Both the position numbers and the translations under genes were made by a program. The notes beneath the pieces were generated by a model. That model was given only the letters and a program-made list of their open reading frames with translations, was not told where the DNA came from and ran no database searches. A DNA stretch of 64,000 bases from Clarkia xantiana subsp. parviflora (Eukaryota; Streptophyta; Magnoliopsida; Myrtales; Onagraceae), in the NCBI GenBank assembly GCA_036873135.1, contig JAPTYO010000018.1:3906001-3970000 (forward strand), given 5' to 3'. Positions 44,148 to 55,511 of the stretch are shown here, piece after piece. Positions within the stretch are counted from its first letter, which is position 1; each line of letters begins with the position of its first letter.

Positions 44148-44430
44148 TGGCTGAGCGGGGAATCTATCGTGACTCAGGTATGCAACTGGGACAAGGTGAG
44201 GATAAAAGTCGGGGCACCCTTGTCGATCACGCTCCTGGTCAGAGCTCTCCTAGTCGGATTTCCTCCAGATCGAACTTCTCTTGTCAAAGCTCTCGTGGTC
44301 GGAGAATATCGGTCGGAGCCGGCGATGGGATCGGTCGCACGAACGGGATAGAGATGGTCGGTTCTGCTGTATATTAAGAAAAAGAACGACGTCATAAAAC
44401 CCAATTTTATACTACTCTTCTCATTTTTGC

Positions 44431-44689
44431 GGAAAAATCAGCGATCTAACCAATTTGTGGAATCAAACACAAAAACAAGGGAAAACGTGTTCCTGGTCTG
44501 AAAATTACTATCAGCGCATTTGGCAGATGTGCCATATTCATGGCGCATCTGCCAAATGCGCCATATTTCGAAATTTTTGTGGCGCACCTGGCAGATGCAC
44601 CACGTCGTAACAGTCAATTATTTGACCGTTACGACATGGCGCATCTGCCAGATGAGCCATGTCGGTGGCGCATCTGGCAGATGCGCCAC
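44431..44689 (+). repeat. Left TIR of the MULE
   Basis: It matches 50756-51016 in reverse complement. Apart from the outer 80 bp it is built of near-palindromes: GGCGCATCTGCCAAATGCGCC-type units repeated about four times, and a hairpin of CGTAACAGTC around AATTATT with GACCGTTACG. ORFs in it are artefacts. Confidence 0.92.
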
Positions 44690-44773
44690 GAATGTCTATA
44701 GATATATCCACCGCACCTGACTTCATATTTTGTTGAAGATCCGAAAAAGCAGTCCAGAAATTGCACCACCACA

Positions 44774-45204
44774 TCTATATTAAGGTAATATATCTGAATT
44801 GCAGTTTATATTTTAGTTAGTTATACATAGTTATTTCAATGATGACATAGAATAGTATTGCAGGTTAAAAAAATTTAGATTTTTATGATTGCCTATATAT
44901 ATAGTGTAAGTATGTATGTATAGTGATGTGCTAATATACTTTGTAATAATATTGGAGGAAAAACTGTAGATCTGAATTTTCTTTGTTGTTTATCAGTCCA
45001 CCAATTGCACCCCCACATATGTACCAAGGTAATATATCTGATTTGCAGTTCATATTTTAGTTAGTTGTACATAGTTATTTCAATGATGACATAGAATAAT
45101 ACTGCAGGTTAAAAACTTTAGATTTTTATGCTTGCCTATATATATAGTGTCAGTATGTATGTAGTGATGTGTTAATATACTTTGTAATAATATTGTAGGA
45201 AAAA
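44774..45204 (+). repeat. Duplicated leader upstream of the MULE transposase
   Basis: Two direct copies of about 190-200 bp (44778-44967 and 45006-45204) share AAGGTAATATATCTGA, TAGTTATTTCAATGATGACATAGAATA and TGCCTATATATATAGTGT. The second copy ends at TATTGTAGG just before the transposase ATG at 45205, which looks like an acceptor. A spliced 5' leader is plausible. Confidence 0.75.
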
Positions 45205-47523
45205 ATGGTGACCATATGGCTTCGATACGATGGAATATTCGATGTTCACGGCGTTGTGGTTAGATATCACAATGACAAATCGATTTTTTATGAAACTCCC
45301 AGAGGCATTACAGTTGATGATGTGATATTGGTGGCTAAGAACCTGACCCGGTGCCGAGCACCAGATGTTGAATTTATTTAGATGTTCGATCAACAATTTT
45401 ACACAGTCACCGATCAAAGTTATTAGGAGCAGCACGTTTTGGCGATAGGCACCGAGCAAATTGAACTGGTTATCGTGCCAAATTGGGGTGGTACGAAGGT
45501 TGAAAACGATGACGATTACGAACAAGACGTAAGAGTCAATTACGAGCACCCTGATGGCCGGTTTAGGGCTACGTGGAGGCAATCCTGAAGGGGAGAGCAG
45601 CAATGCGAATGCGGATGGCGGTGAATGCAGCAACGCATAACAGTTTGATACGACTCTACCGGATGTTGTAGAGAGAGATGAGTTGTATTCATCCAACTTT
45701 GGAGCAGAGCTTTACGAAGAGTTGGTGAACCGGGAGAACCGGGATGGAGACTATCAGTTCCCGGAACAGTGGATCTCAGGTGAATGGCAAGAAGGGTTAG
45801 AGTGCAGGGACTTGGAAATACATGCTGCTTCATCTTCAAATACGATAGAGTACTTTAAGAAGGAGGAAAGCTTTCCTAACAAGAAGAAACTGCATAAATA
45901 TGTTAAAGATTGGGACATCGAGAATTCCCGTCAATGTAGGACCCCAAGATCAAGCACAAGTGAAATTCTGTATAAATGCACGGATGAAGATTGCTCGTGG
46001 GACCTTCGTGCAACATCAGGGTTTTGCGGAGAGTGGAAGATCGTGAGAGTTAGGCCTATGCACACATGTGTTAATCATGAGCCAATCAAACATCACAAAA
46101 CCTTGACTGTCAAATGATTGAAGATGTGATTTTCCAGATGGTGGAATATAACATCGGCTTGAAGATAAAAGTATTGCATAATCTAGTTAAGGACTCTGAT
46201 TATCATGAGTATCCAAGTTATCATAAAGTGTGGTATGCAAAATGTAATTTCATTGAGCACATGTTCGGTGCTCATGAATCTGCATTTGGGAGACTTCCAC
46301 AACAGTTACAGGCCATCCAGCATTTCAATCCTGGATCTGTTTTCGATTTTCAGTTCAGAAACCCCATTATTGGGCAGATTGCGATGTTCGATAAATTATT
46401 CTGGGCTTTCGCTCCTTCAATTCACGGGTTTCAGCACTGTCGACCGTAGATCAGCGTTGACGGCACGCATCTCTATGGAAAGTACACGGGGAAATTGTTG
46501 GTTGCCGTTGCATACGATGCTTACGATCAAATTTTCCCGTTGGCGTTCTGTTTGTGTGATAGGGAGAGCACGGATACATGGACATGGTTTTTGTCTCATC
46601 TAAAGGAGCATGTGAATAAGAACCGTCTTGTCTGCATCATTTCTGACCATCACGTCGGTATATTGCGTGCTCTCAGCGAAGTGTATCCATATCCGCACGC
46701 ACACAGGTCTTGTGCCCGACATCTTGCGAGCAACTTCAACACTCATTTCAAGAATAAAAAGCTGAAAGAGAGATTCTCGAAGATGATTTATGAAGTAAGC
46801 AAGCAGAGGTTCCAGGATGACGTTTCAATGTGGATGGTTGGTAGTGGTGCCAAGTACGCAGGTTTCATAAACCGTTGTGGTGACTTCGAAGTTTGGTCAT
46901 TAGCCTTCGATGGAGGTTTGAGGTATGGCGTAATGCCGAAAAAATCATTCGGAGTGTTTCAATAATGTCATAAAAGATGCTCGTCTATTACCGGTTACCG
47001 CAATAGTCGACGAGACGTTCTCGAAGATGGTCACTTATTGGGTTGACCGGAAGAACAAAGTAGAAAAATAGGTGAATGCGAAGCATAAGTTTTCTCCGAA
47101 AATGCGAGTAAACCTTACAAAGGTTGCGGATGATGCGAAGGTATGTAGGGTTAGAACTTATCGTATGTTTCGGCTCCTGGGTGCGATGATGACTACACCG
47201 TCAACTTGACTGATAGGGATTGTGACTGCAACCGATGGAGAGTATTTGACCGACCATGTTGTCACGCTGTTGCAGCCATCGGTCATTCTAATAGGTGTGT
47301 TCGTGACTTTGTTAGTCCATTTTTCACCAACAAAGCGTGTATTGATACTTACAGCTTGTTGTTCCAAACACTTCGTCAGAAGTTCGATTGGCCAACATGG
47401 GAAGGGCCATCGGTAATTGCTGATCCAAAGATGATGATTGTTGCTAGGGGACAAAAAAAAAGAGAATTCGCAATGAAATGGACACAAGCAAAGAACCCGA
47501 GAGGAGTAGATGCAGTAGATTAG
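45205..47523 (+). pseudogene. MULE transposase, inactivated
   Basis: It starts MVTIWLRYDGIFDVHG. A MuDR-type N-terminal DNA-binding segment is at 45850-46090 (YVKDWDIENSRQCR, CTDEDCSWDLRAT). The catalytic MULE core follows, with the first Asp in SVDGTHLYGKYTGKLL (about 46457) and the second in IISDHHVGILRAL (about 46645), then HRSCARHLASNF. The C-terminal SWIM zinc finger is CDCNRWRVFDRPCCHA (about 47214-47262). Lesions are TAG at about 45379 and 45424, a stop near 45586, a frameshift near 46110, TAG at 46447 and decayed sequence at 46965-47200. It cannot make an intact transposase. It converges with the PMD gene. Confidence 0.9.
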
Positions 47524-47816
47524 TCAAGAAGTTCACAACGCAAGAAGTTGTAAAACTCACCCCCAATATGAGTAGTATTCGTTGTGTTAGTTTTATTTGG
47601 TACTAATTTTAATTGAACTGTTTGCAGCTTTCTATTTGTATTTTCATGATGTATGTACTATGTTTTTTTTTCAGTTTTTTCTAAAAAGTTTTAAAAACTG
47701 ATGTTTTTTCATATCATGCATGTTAGGTACCCTGAAATCAAATTTTTTGGAAAAATCCAAAAAATTCGACATACTAAAAAAATATGAAAAAATTAATATA
47801 GTTTCCAAACATGTAT

Positions 47817-49767
47817 TTAAGACTGACACTTAAGTTTCACGACATTTAGACAAGTAAAGAATTTTATATCGCATGTTAAAAATTGACGCCTAACCGCGCC
47901 TCGACCGGACGTTCCTACTCCCACTAGGATCTTGATGAGATGGGTCCTCGTATATTGAGTGGGAGGGGGAGGTGCATCACTGAACAACATATGTGTCCAT
48001 TCGTTGGCATCCATTGCTATATCAGGGGCCCAATCATCATGGAATCCCGGTTCATCCATTGCTGCATCCACAGGAACATACGCATCATGATCATCAACGT
48101 GAGGGGGAGCTACCTCTGGAGGAGAAATGGGAGCAGCCATAAGTGCATCAAACTCATAGATAAGGTCGGCTTCATGATACATTGTACGTGTGTCCCCCAA
48201 TAATTCTTCAGCCAGTCTCCTTTCCTTATCAGTGGTAGCTTTGTGAGACAACTTCTTTGCTCGCTTCACAATAGTTTTCGCAGCTCTCATATGTTAAACG
48301 TACAAACTTTGTAAATCTATTGAACCAAAAAATATTGACATAACTAGTCAAAGATGAGACTTACCACATTCTGGAGCATGTTTCCAATTCTTTCGTGGTG
48401 TCTAGGTGGTAACAGTTCAAGCGGTTCCATAGGCTCGGGTTGATGAGGAGTCACCATCGTAACTGTATGGTTCATGGACCACTCCATGTACTCGACTTCT
48501 ATGTCATTTGGAACCAAGTGGCCGCTGTTGTTCCACTCCTGGATATACGCCTGATGCGCAATGTAATAAGGGATGTCCAGCTTCTTATTCCAATCGCGCT
48601 AGTCATGGAGATGGGTCCATTCTTGCCTGTCACCGACGTTTCCGGGAATCACCCGTGGTCTAAAAAACTGTAATGGGACACGATCAGGTACATAAGCCTC
48701 CACTATTTGAAAGTGGATCAACGGCAACCTCCTCATTGCAAGTTCCTCATCCTGCAAACATTCTGCATGGAGCAACTGTCGCCTAGCGTCTATATATGGG
48801 TCCCATATCACATGTAATGTTAACAAATAATCAGACTACAATAAATAAAGTAACAATTAAAAAATAGTCACATAAGTTTGGATAATTGATCTTACAGCAC
48901 GTGCATCAAGGCCAACCAACATGTCTCGGTATAAATGGTGATCACACGTCATTATGTTATTTTTCTTTGTCTTCCTTTGTGACCACCAACATCCGATAGT
49001 CGTGCCTTCGGTAGGCAATAACTTCAGTGAGCGCCTACCAACCGAGAGATGCTCCCATATCCAGACCTACGTGAAAAATCAAATTAAAAACGAATAGCTA
49101 AAATAAAAATAGTTTCAGCATCTAATTTGCATACCTGTAACAGGGCACCGCATCCTTGACAATTTTTTGTACTCCCACTCGCAACATCGCAGAGGCCCCT
49201 ATATAACCAGGCTAATACAGCCGAGGCCCAAGTGTATTGTCTAATCCTTTCCAAGTGTTCCACGAAGTATAGATACTCAAGTGGAATGTAAGCTCCATTG
49301 GTGTTGGCGAACAACACTTGGCCGAGTAGGATGAAGATGTAGCCTCGTGCCTTTCGTTCCGCTTGCTGATCATTTTCAGCCGGAAGATTCTCGATGTACG
49401 CCCTCAACCATTTGATGTTCACCTGCGTCTTGACTTTGCAATGTTCGGCGGGTGGTTGTACTCCAAGGAGACGTTGGCATAGATTCAATGTGTGCGTGGG
49501 AAAATCATCACAGGTTAGAACCTCCCGGTAATAATCGGTTACCGGCATCCCACTAATTGGTAGACCCAATATGACGGAGACGTCCAGTAACGTCACCGTC
49601 ATTTCACCTTTACCTAGGTGAAATGTGTGGGTCTCATTACGCCACCTCTGGGCAACTGAATGCATCAATGCCTTGTCGAAGTAAATGTGGGTGGCCCTCC
49701 TAACTAATCTAAACCCAGCATCATCAACAATCCGTTGGGTTCGGGCATCTAATTTCCAATCCCACAT
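47817..49767 (-). pseudogene. Plant mobile domain (PMD) gene carried by the MULE
   Basis: Inferred exons on the minus strand are 49135-49767, 48896-49066, 48365-48835 and 47817 to about 48288. Exon 1 contains the PMD core: FHLGKGEMTVTLLDVSVILGLP, GLPISGMPVTDYYREVL region, WLRAYIENLP and YIFILLGQVLFANTNG. PMD proteins of the MAIN/MAIL1 group act in silencing and gene regulation in Arabidopsis, and related domains occur in transposons. Exon 3 has one in-frame TAG at 48599. The last acceptor is uncertain. Otherwise long frames are open, so decay is mild compared with the transposase. Its role for the MULE is unknown. Confidence 0.8.
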
Positions 49768-49809
49768 TTTGGCCCCTCTAAACCGTATCTCATGTGAAGG
49801 TGTAACGAC

Positions 49810-50620
49810 CTATAATTTTAAAATATACAATTAAATAAAATTTATTAATTAAAATTATCGTTAGTAAATATTATTATAAGTTTAAATTATACAATTAACT
49901 AAGAAATTTCCAAATCAATCAAATTAACAGTTTTATTAATTGATAAACTAACGGGTTTATAAATTCCTACTAGCATGCAAGTCTAAATACAATTTATTAA
50001 TTTAAATTATCGGTAGTAAAAATTACTATAAATTTAAAATATACAATTAACTAATAAATTTCCAAATCAATCAAAATAATAGTTTTATTAATTGATCTAA
50101 CATGTATATAAATTCCTATTAGCATGCAAGTCTAAATACAATTTATTAATTAAAATTATTGGTAGTAAAAATTACTATAAATTTGAAATATACAATTAAC
50201 TAAGAAATTTCCAAATCAATCAGATTAACAGTTCTATTAATTGATAATCTAACGGGTATATACATTCCTATTACCAGGCAAGTCTAAATACAATTTATTA
50301 ATTAAAATTATCGGCACTAAAAATTACTATAAATTTAAAATATACAATGAACTAAGAAATTTCCAAATCAATCAAATTAACAGTTTTATTAATTGATAAT
50401 CTATCGGATATATAAATTCCTATTAACATGTACACATATAATTTATTACTATAAATTAAAATATACAATTAACTTTAAATTTCTAAATCAATCAAGTTAA
50501 CAGTTTTTTAATTTATCTACACCTATAAGCAAGTATGTAAATTCCTAACAGCATGTAAGTCTAAATACAATGTATTAATTAAAAGTAACACTAGTAAATA
50601 TTACTGTATCAATAAAAGCA
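49810..50620. repeat. AT-rich ~150-bp tandem repeat in the MULE
   Basis: Five or so imperfect copies containing GTCTAAATACAATTTATTAAT, ACTATAAATTTAAAATATAC and AAATTTCCAAATCAATCA, with a period of about 150 bp. It lies between the start of the PMD gene and the right TIR. Confidence 0.9.
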
Positions 50621-50755
50621 TGTTGAAATATATGACACTCTTGGTCGTAAAGAACTGATGGAGAAGATGGTTCACCCATAGTTTTTAGAGAGGAGTTGAG
50701 AGAATTGAGAAGAAGGGGGAGATGAGCCGGCGCAACTCACCTTATATAGGTGATT

Positions 50756-51016
50756 GTGGCGCATCTGCCAGATGCGCCACCGACATGGCTCATCTGGCAG
50801 AGGCGCCATGTCGTAACGGTCAAATAATTGACCGTTACGACATGCCGCATCTGCCAGATGCGCCACATAAATTTCGAAATATGACGCATTTGGCAGATGC
50901 GCCATGAAAATGGCGTATCTGCCAAATGCGTTGATAGTGATTTTCAGACCAAGAACTTGTTTTTCCTTATTTTTGTGTTTGAGTTCCACAAATTGGTTAG
51001 ATCGGTGATTTTTTCC
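50756..51016 (-). repeat. Right TIR of the MULE
   Basis: Reverse complement of 44431-44689 with scattered differences. It is followed by the TSD CATTTTTGC. Confidence 0.92.
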
Positions 51017-51508
51017 CATTTTTGCAGTTTGTATCTTATTGGGGGAAACAAAAACCGAAACCATGGGATTACTTCGAGAAGATCAATAATTTATTATAAA
51101 AAACAAAACCAAATGAACAAAACGTAATGAAAAACATTGTCTCAAACAATTGCGAAGCTTTATTATTTGCTCCTTCCCTGTCCTTTTTTTTTACATGTAC
51201 CTAGACCTCCTATTTTTATAATAATAAATGATGACCTAGGATTTACTCTAATCTAGGAAATAAATAAACATATTTATTCACCTAATAAATGCTAAAATTT
51301 AGTCTAATTAGGATAAAACTACACTAATTTATTCTCCTAATAAATACTAAATATTCCTAATAATAAATACATTCAATATCCTAATATAAGTTGTAGCATT
51401 CTTAGAAGCTTTGTCACTTCCCATATTTTGACATTTCCTCATTTAGCGCGCCACATATGATATTTTGAACGTGCTACGCACAGACCAAAATTAGGTGTTT
51501 ACAACCAA

Positions 51509-51647
51509 GATGAATGCTGGGAAGATTCCTCGTGTTAGGGCTCTGGAGGAGAAGGTTGTAGCTCATGTTGATGTTATCAAGTCTGCCTTTTCTTCAAATG
51601 ATCCTGAAGAAGGAGATGATCCCCCTTGTGAAAGGTTGTTCAGATGA
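51509..51647 (+). pseudogene. H antisense ORF, segment 4 (3' end)
   Basis: After the D insertion the gene ends with NAGKIPRVRALEEKVV and SSNDPEEGDDPPCERLFR, then TGA at 51645-51647. Joining to 32207 through one TSD copy leaves the frame shifted by a base, so an indel or the TSD difference must be allowed for. Confidence 0.55.
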
Positions 51648-51867
51648 CGCCCTTTCCTTTTTATTTGATCTTCTTATTGGTTCTTATGGATGTTTATGAA
51701 TTAGTTGTTGCTCCCACTTGTTTTGGAGAGACTTTTCCTAGTTGTTGAGGTTTATTTGCTATGTTTAGACACGTGGATGTCTACTGCACTTGTTATGATA
51801 CTCTCCTGTGGAGGTTTTAGTATATGTGGAAAACTTATCATGTGTTTGGTACACTTTTAATGTTGTC

Positions 51868-52495
51868 AATATGTTATTTTATTGGGATGGCCTATTGATA
51901 TTAGGACTTATGTTCCCTTTTTGTATGTTGAGGTTGCCATTTGGGTCTTATGTCCCCTTATTTGATTATTCGGTTGCTTATAATTGTAAGTCTTATGTCC
52001 CTACCCTTTATTTGATGGGGTGGCCTTGTGGGTCTTATGTCCCCTTATTGATGGTCGAGTTACTCATATTTGTGAGTTTTACGTCCCTTCCTTTTTGTTT
52101 GATGGGGTGGCCCTTGGGTCTTATGTCCCCTTAAGGATGGTCAGGTTGCTCATACTTGTGAGTCTTATGCCCTTCCTTTTTGTTTGATGGGGTGGCCATG
52201 TGGGTTCTATGTCCCCTTATTGAAGGTCGGGTTGCTCACACTTGTGAGTTTTACGTCCCTTTATTTTTGTTTAATGGGGTGGCCATGTGGGTCTTATGTC
52301 CCCTTATTGATGGTCGAGTTTCTCATACTTGTGAGTCATACGTCTCTTCCTTTTTGTTTGATAGGGTGGCCCTGTGGTTCTTATGTCCCCTTATTGATGG
52401 TCGGGTTGCTCATACTTGTGGGTCTTACGTCTCTTCCTTTTCGTTTGATGGGGTGGCCCTGTGGGTCTTATGTCCCCTTTCCTTTTATTTGTTGG
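51868..52495. repeat. 86-bp tandem array of element H
   Basis: About seven copies with a period of 86-87 bp, marked by GATGGGGTGGCC (52014, 52100, 52185, 52272, 52360, 52446) and GGTCTTATGTCCCCTTATTG. It sits just past the 3' end of H's aORF, the place where A, B, E and F also have arrays. ORFs of about 100 codons in it are repeat by-products. Confidence 0.93.
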
Positions 52496-53499
52496 TTTTT
52501 GCATGTATGAACTACACCCTATCTTTTATGAGTAGTTGTGTGTTTTCCTCTTTTCTTCATTTGCCCTGAAAGGCATTTGATTCATTAAGTCATATCACAA
52601 AATATATACATAAAAGAAATTTAAATGGAGTCCGTAGACATCCTTGCAGTACTATGATTGAAGTTAAAGCATGGTAAATTGTCCCCCCCCCCCCCCCCCC
52701 AATTTAAGTGGATTTGGCGCCTGCATGCTCTGGTGTCGCTTGGTTTCAAAGCCGGCCTGCATAGAGTTCTTCCTCAATCTCAATTGGGAGAACTAAAAAC
52801 CCGTTGGTGATGTGCCACCAAGTTCGGTGGTAGTTACACCATCCTTCCACATCCTCTCCCAAGCATGCTCTTTCAGTTTCCAATGGCGGCGAGATACTGT
52901 CATAGAGGGCCTTCCAGTATAGTTCGTCTACTTCACACATGAGTGGTGTGAAGTGGACAATTCTTCCATTGCTTAGGGTATATGAGTCCCTCTCTTGACA
53001 TTCCTCCCTCTGAATTGCTTTTGAGAGCCTCTACTTGAATTCTTCAATGGAGGTTATGGTGACAATACCCAAGTCTCTCCCACCCCCCCCCCCCCCCCCC
53101 CCCCCCGAAGTGCTTCTCACCGTCGCTTCTTAATTGCATGAAGAATTCCCTCACAAAAGCTGTCTTGGTGATTCCCATATCTATCACCATTATAGCAAGC
53201 CGGACGAAGTAACTTCGTATTGGATCTCCTTCTTCGTGCCTGACATCCGCTAAGTTCATATAGCTTTGCTCTGCACTTTTCCTGATTTTCTTCCTATATT
53301 TCCTGTCCTTAGACACCTCAATGACATCCTTCTGCTCTTGTGGCTCTTCTATTTTCCTCTTCTTTAAGATGGCTTTTGTTGCCTCAACCAGGTGGTATTT
53401 TGCTTCTCTTGGCATTCCTATCATATTTTCCTAGCTTGGTGTGCCTATTCTCTTCTTTTCCTTTGCTTCCCTGCTTGGTAGTTCAATGACTGCTATAGG
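52496..53499 (-). other. Unresolved tail of H between array and protease linker
   Basis: Two open pieces occur on the minus strand: 52746-52940 (MCEVDELYWKALYDSISPP) and 53044-53424 (NLADVRHEEGDPIRSYFVR). The second resembles a gag-type segment by eye but is out of the normal order. Runs of 18 C (52683-52700) and 24 C (53083-53106) lie here, the latter giving a false poly-Gly. No RT motif (YVDD, DFRDLN) was found. Confidence 0.45.
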
Positions 53500-54467
53500 T
53501 TTCAAATGTTATGCCTTTCTCCTTGTAGCATTGAGATAGTATCTCCTAGAGGCGGATTGATCTCCCAAAACCTCTCAAATATCATTGGCCGTTGGAAACT
53601 TCATTTATTTTTATGAACAGTTGATAGCACTATGCGATTTGGGTTTATCGTTGTACGTCCCAATATCCCATTGTAGGCTCCCAGCTCTTCGACCACCACA
53701 ACTGTAATCTTTAATTGGAGTTGTTTCCATCCTTCCCCGAATGTTACTGGGAGAGTGATTATCCCAAACGGGAATGTAGTAGTTCCTGCGAAGCTTACTA
53801 ATGGGAAGTTCACCGGTTTGAGGTCTCGCTCGGTTTTTTCGATTGCTTTGATCACATATATGTGGAGGATATCTATGGAGCTACCCCCATCAACCAGTAT
53901 CCTCTCCACATCATAGCCAGAGATATCCATTGTTATGACTAAAGCATCGTCATGCGGGTACACCGCATCTTTCAAGTTCTCGTCATAAAATATTATTTGC
54001 ATGTATTTTCTGGGCCTTGAACGTTTTCCGAATGCTGGCATCTTATCTACATGAGCTACATAGACCCCTCTAGAGTTTGAGAGTTCCCCCCAGCTGCCAT
54101 CCCTCCATGGATTACATTGATTGTTCCCCTCTTGTTTGGTGGAGGAGGAAAATCTTCTATTTTCTCTTTGCCTTTCCCTTTCCCTTTCCCTTTAGGAGGA
54201 GGCCTTGAAGGTGGTCTTCTCTCTATTTTCTTGTTATCCTTGATAAAACTTGTCAGGATTCCCTCCTGGAGGTGGTTTTCTATGTCTCCTTGTAGATGGA
54301 AGCAGTTATCTGTGTGATGCCCATAAACGTCGTGATATTCACACCACTGGTCCACATTGTTTCCCATCATTCCTTCTATTTTCTTTGTCGGGGGTGACCA
54401 CAGGTTGAGCCTTTTCATTTCTTGCAATATGACCGAAGGCTCCCTCGTGAAAGAGGTGAAGACAATG
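53500..54467 (-). pseudogene. gag C-terminus and protease of element H
   Basis: The minus-strand frame enters from the F insertion point at 54467. It has a knuckle-like CEYHDVYGHHTDNC (CX2HX4HX4C), a Lys-Gly-rich stretch and RGTINVIHGGMAAGG, then (after a stop near 54056) the protease 54041-53601 with ILVDGGSSIDIL. The linker after the protease (KFPTAND, GDQSASRRYYLNATRR) matches B's MKFPT and YVNATRR and then similarity ends. The start of the longer frame at 54538 lies in F's LTR and is not part of this gene. Confidence 0.75.
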
Positions 54468-54472
54468 TTGTG

Positions 54473-55169
54473 TGTTGGATCACGGTGGAACTCCGGTACG
54501 GACTTTGACGGCAATCCTAGCTCCTTTGCTCCACGCAATCCTGCAAGAGGGGATAGACCGGGCGGTGACCCAGAATCCCTCTCCGATGCTTAAATGAGTA
54601 CTTCGTCTGACTGGCAAGTAACAGATATCAAAGTATATTCAACTCAACGTAAGTGATCTGAGGTGACCTCCTGCCCTTTTATAGGCAAAGAGGTGCCTCA
54701 GGTACCTGGCGAACCGTTAGGGGTGGTTAGCCCGTATCCCGCTTATCTCGTACACGATCTCGCGTATCTTAGCCATGCCCCGCGTATCTCGGCCACGATC
54801 CGTGTATCTTAACCACGTTCCGTATATCTCGGCCACGCCCCGCATATCTTGGCTTTATCCTCTGGTAACGAGTCCCGACTCCCGTCGGGGACTCCAGAGT
54901 TATCTCGTTGTGTCACCGCTCGGGACCCCTCGTCATCGTGACAGGGCCAATCATTCTCAGGGATTCATCATCGGGGCCTACTTAAAGGCTTCTCGTCGGG
55001 AGCCTCCAGCTCCACTGTCGGGACCGACTCTGTCGGGACCTTGCTTCGTCGGGACTCCCTTCATCGGGACCCTTCTCCTAGGTCATCTTGACCCTTACTC
55101 TGGGCCTGGTGGGCCTGTTTGCCGTTTCCTCGCCGTTAAAGGGCCTGACGGCTGTAGTCGAATCCATCA
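54473..55169 (-). repeat. 3' LTR of element F
   Basis: TGTTGGATCACG to AATCCATCA. The TATA box on the minus strand (CTATAAAAGGGC) is near 54677-54688. It has the same CGTATCTCGGCCACG subrepeats as B. Confidence 0.95.
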
Positions 55170-55181
55170 TTTGCCCCCAAG
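55170..55181 (-). other. Polypurine tract of element F
   Basis: CTTGGGGGCAAA on the minus strand, next to the 3' LTR. Confidence 0.9.
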
Positions 55182-55364
55182 ACATGAGGGACTTTTAGTT
55201 CGTCGTGTCTTTCAACTCCCGACCTTCTGATATCTGTATCAGAGGCTTTTCTCTTGACAAAATTCCTTGACACGGATTTTCTCGTCCGCGATTCCTCGAT
55301 ACTTCGAGGATAGCCACAAAATCCGAGAAGACTCATTCAATATTCCTCGATAGTCGACTCTTCA

Positions 55365-55511
55365 TCGGCTAACCTCCAAGAGTCCGATCCTCCCGCGGCC
55401 AATCTTCCAGGATCCGATCATCTTGCTGCGGAGCCTTCTGCCTCATACCTCGTGGATCCTGCTCCCCTCGACTCTGCCAAGGATCAAGTTCGATCGCTTT
55501 ATTCCACTTAA
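55365..55511 (+). pseudogene. Remnant of the aORF 3' end in element F
   Basis: 48 open codons ending in TAA (SANLQESDPPAANL, then LVDPAPLDSAKDQ) resemble the last residues of B's aORF (IANPPEANPVDPS, then AANAADKDQA). Everything upstream in the gene, including promoter and exons 1-3, is missing, so a deletion joined the PPT side to the final exon. Confidence 0.7.

Larger units (their letters stand above)
44431..51016 (+). mobile_element. Mutator-like element (MULE) with transposase and PMD gene
   Basis: A perfect 9-bp TSD, CATTTTTGC, flanks it (44422-44430 and 51017-51025), the size produced by Mutator-type transposases. The termini are GGAAAAATCAGCGATCTAACC and, on the other strand, GGAAAAAATCACCGATCTAACC. 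TIRs are about 260 bp. Inside are a broken MULE transposase on the plus strand and a plant mobile domain gene on the minus strand, converging, and an AT-rich repeat array near the right end. It is inserted into D. Confidence 0.95.
32208..51503 (-). mobile_element. Element D: probable large solo LTR, split by E and the MULE
   Basis: After removing E and the MULE, about 1.87 kb remain (32208-33321, 44153-44430, 51026-51503). The termini are TGTCAGGCC and GGTGTTTACA. The flanks AACAA (32203-32207) and ACCAA (51504-51508) fit a 5-bp TSD with one change. On the minus strand it would start TGTAAACACCTAATTTTGG, carry TATAAAAATA at 51211-51220 and end CCTGACA, which suggests a minus-oriented LTR. No internal gag or pol is present. 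The solo-LTR interpretation is an inference. Confidence 0.6.

Noticed and set aside
44520..44720. Cys/His-containing ORF that could look like a zinc-finger peptide
   Set aside because: It is a translation of the MULE TIR palindromes; the same peptides arise from the right TIR on the other strand.
51808..52569. Overlapping 108-129-codon ORFs rich in Leu, Val and Cys that look like membrane proteins
   Set aside because: They are translations of the 86-bp tandem array of H in two frames.
53044..53424. ORF with a poly-glycine stretch
   Set aside because: The glycine run is a translated 24-base C homopolymer; only the N-terminal part might be a gag-like relic.
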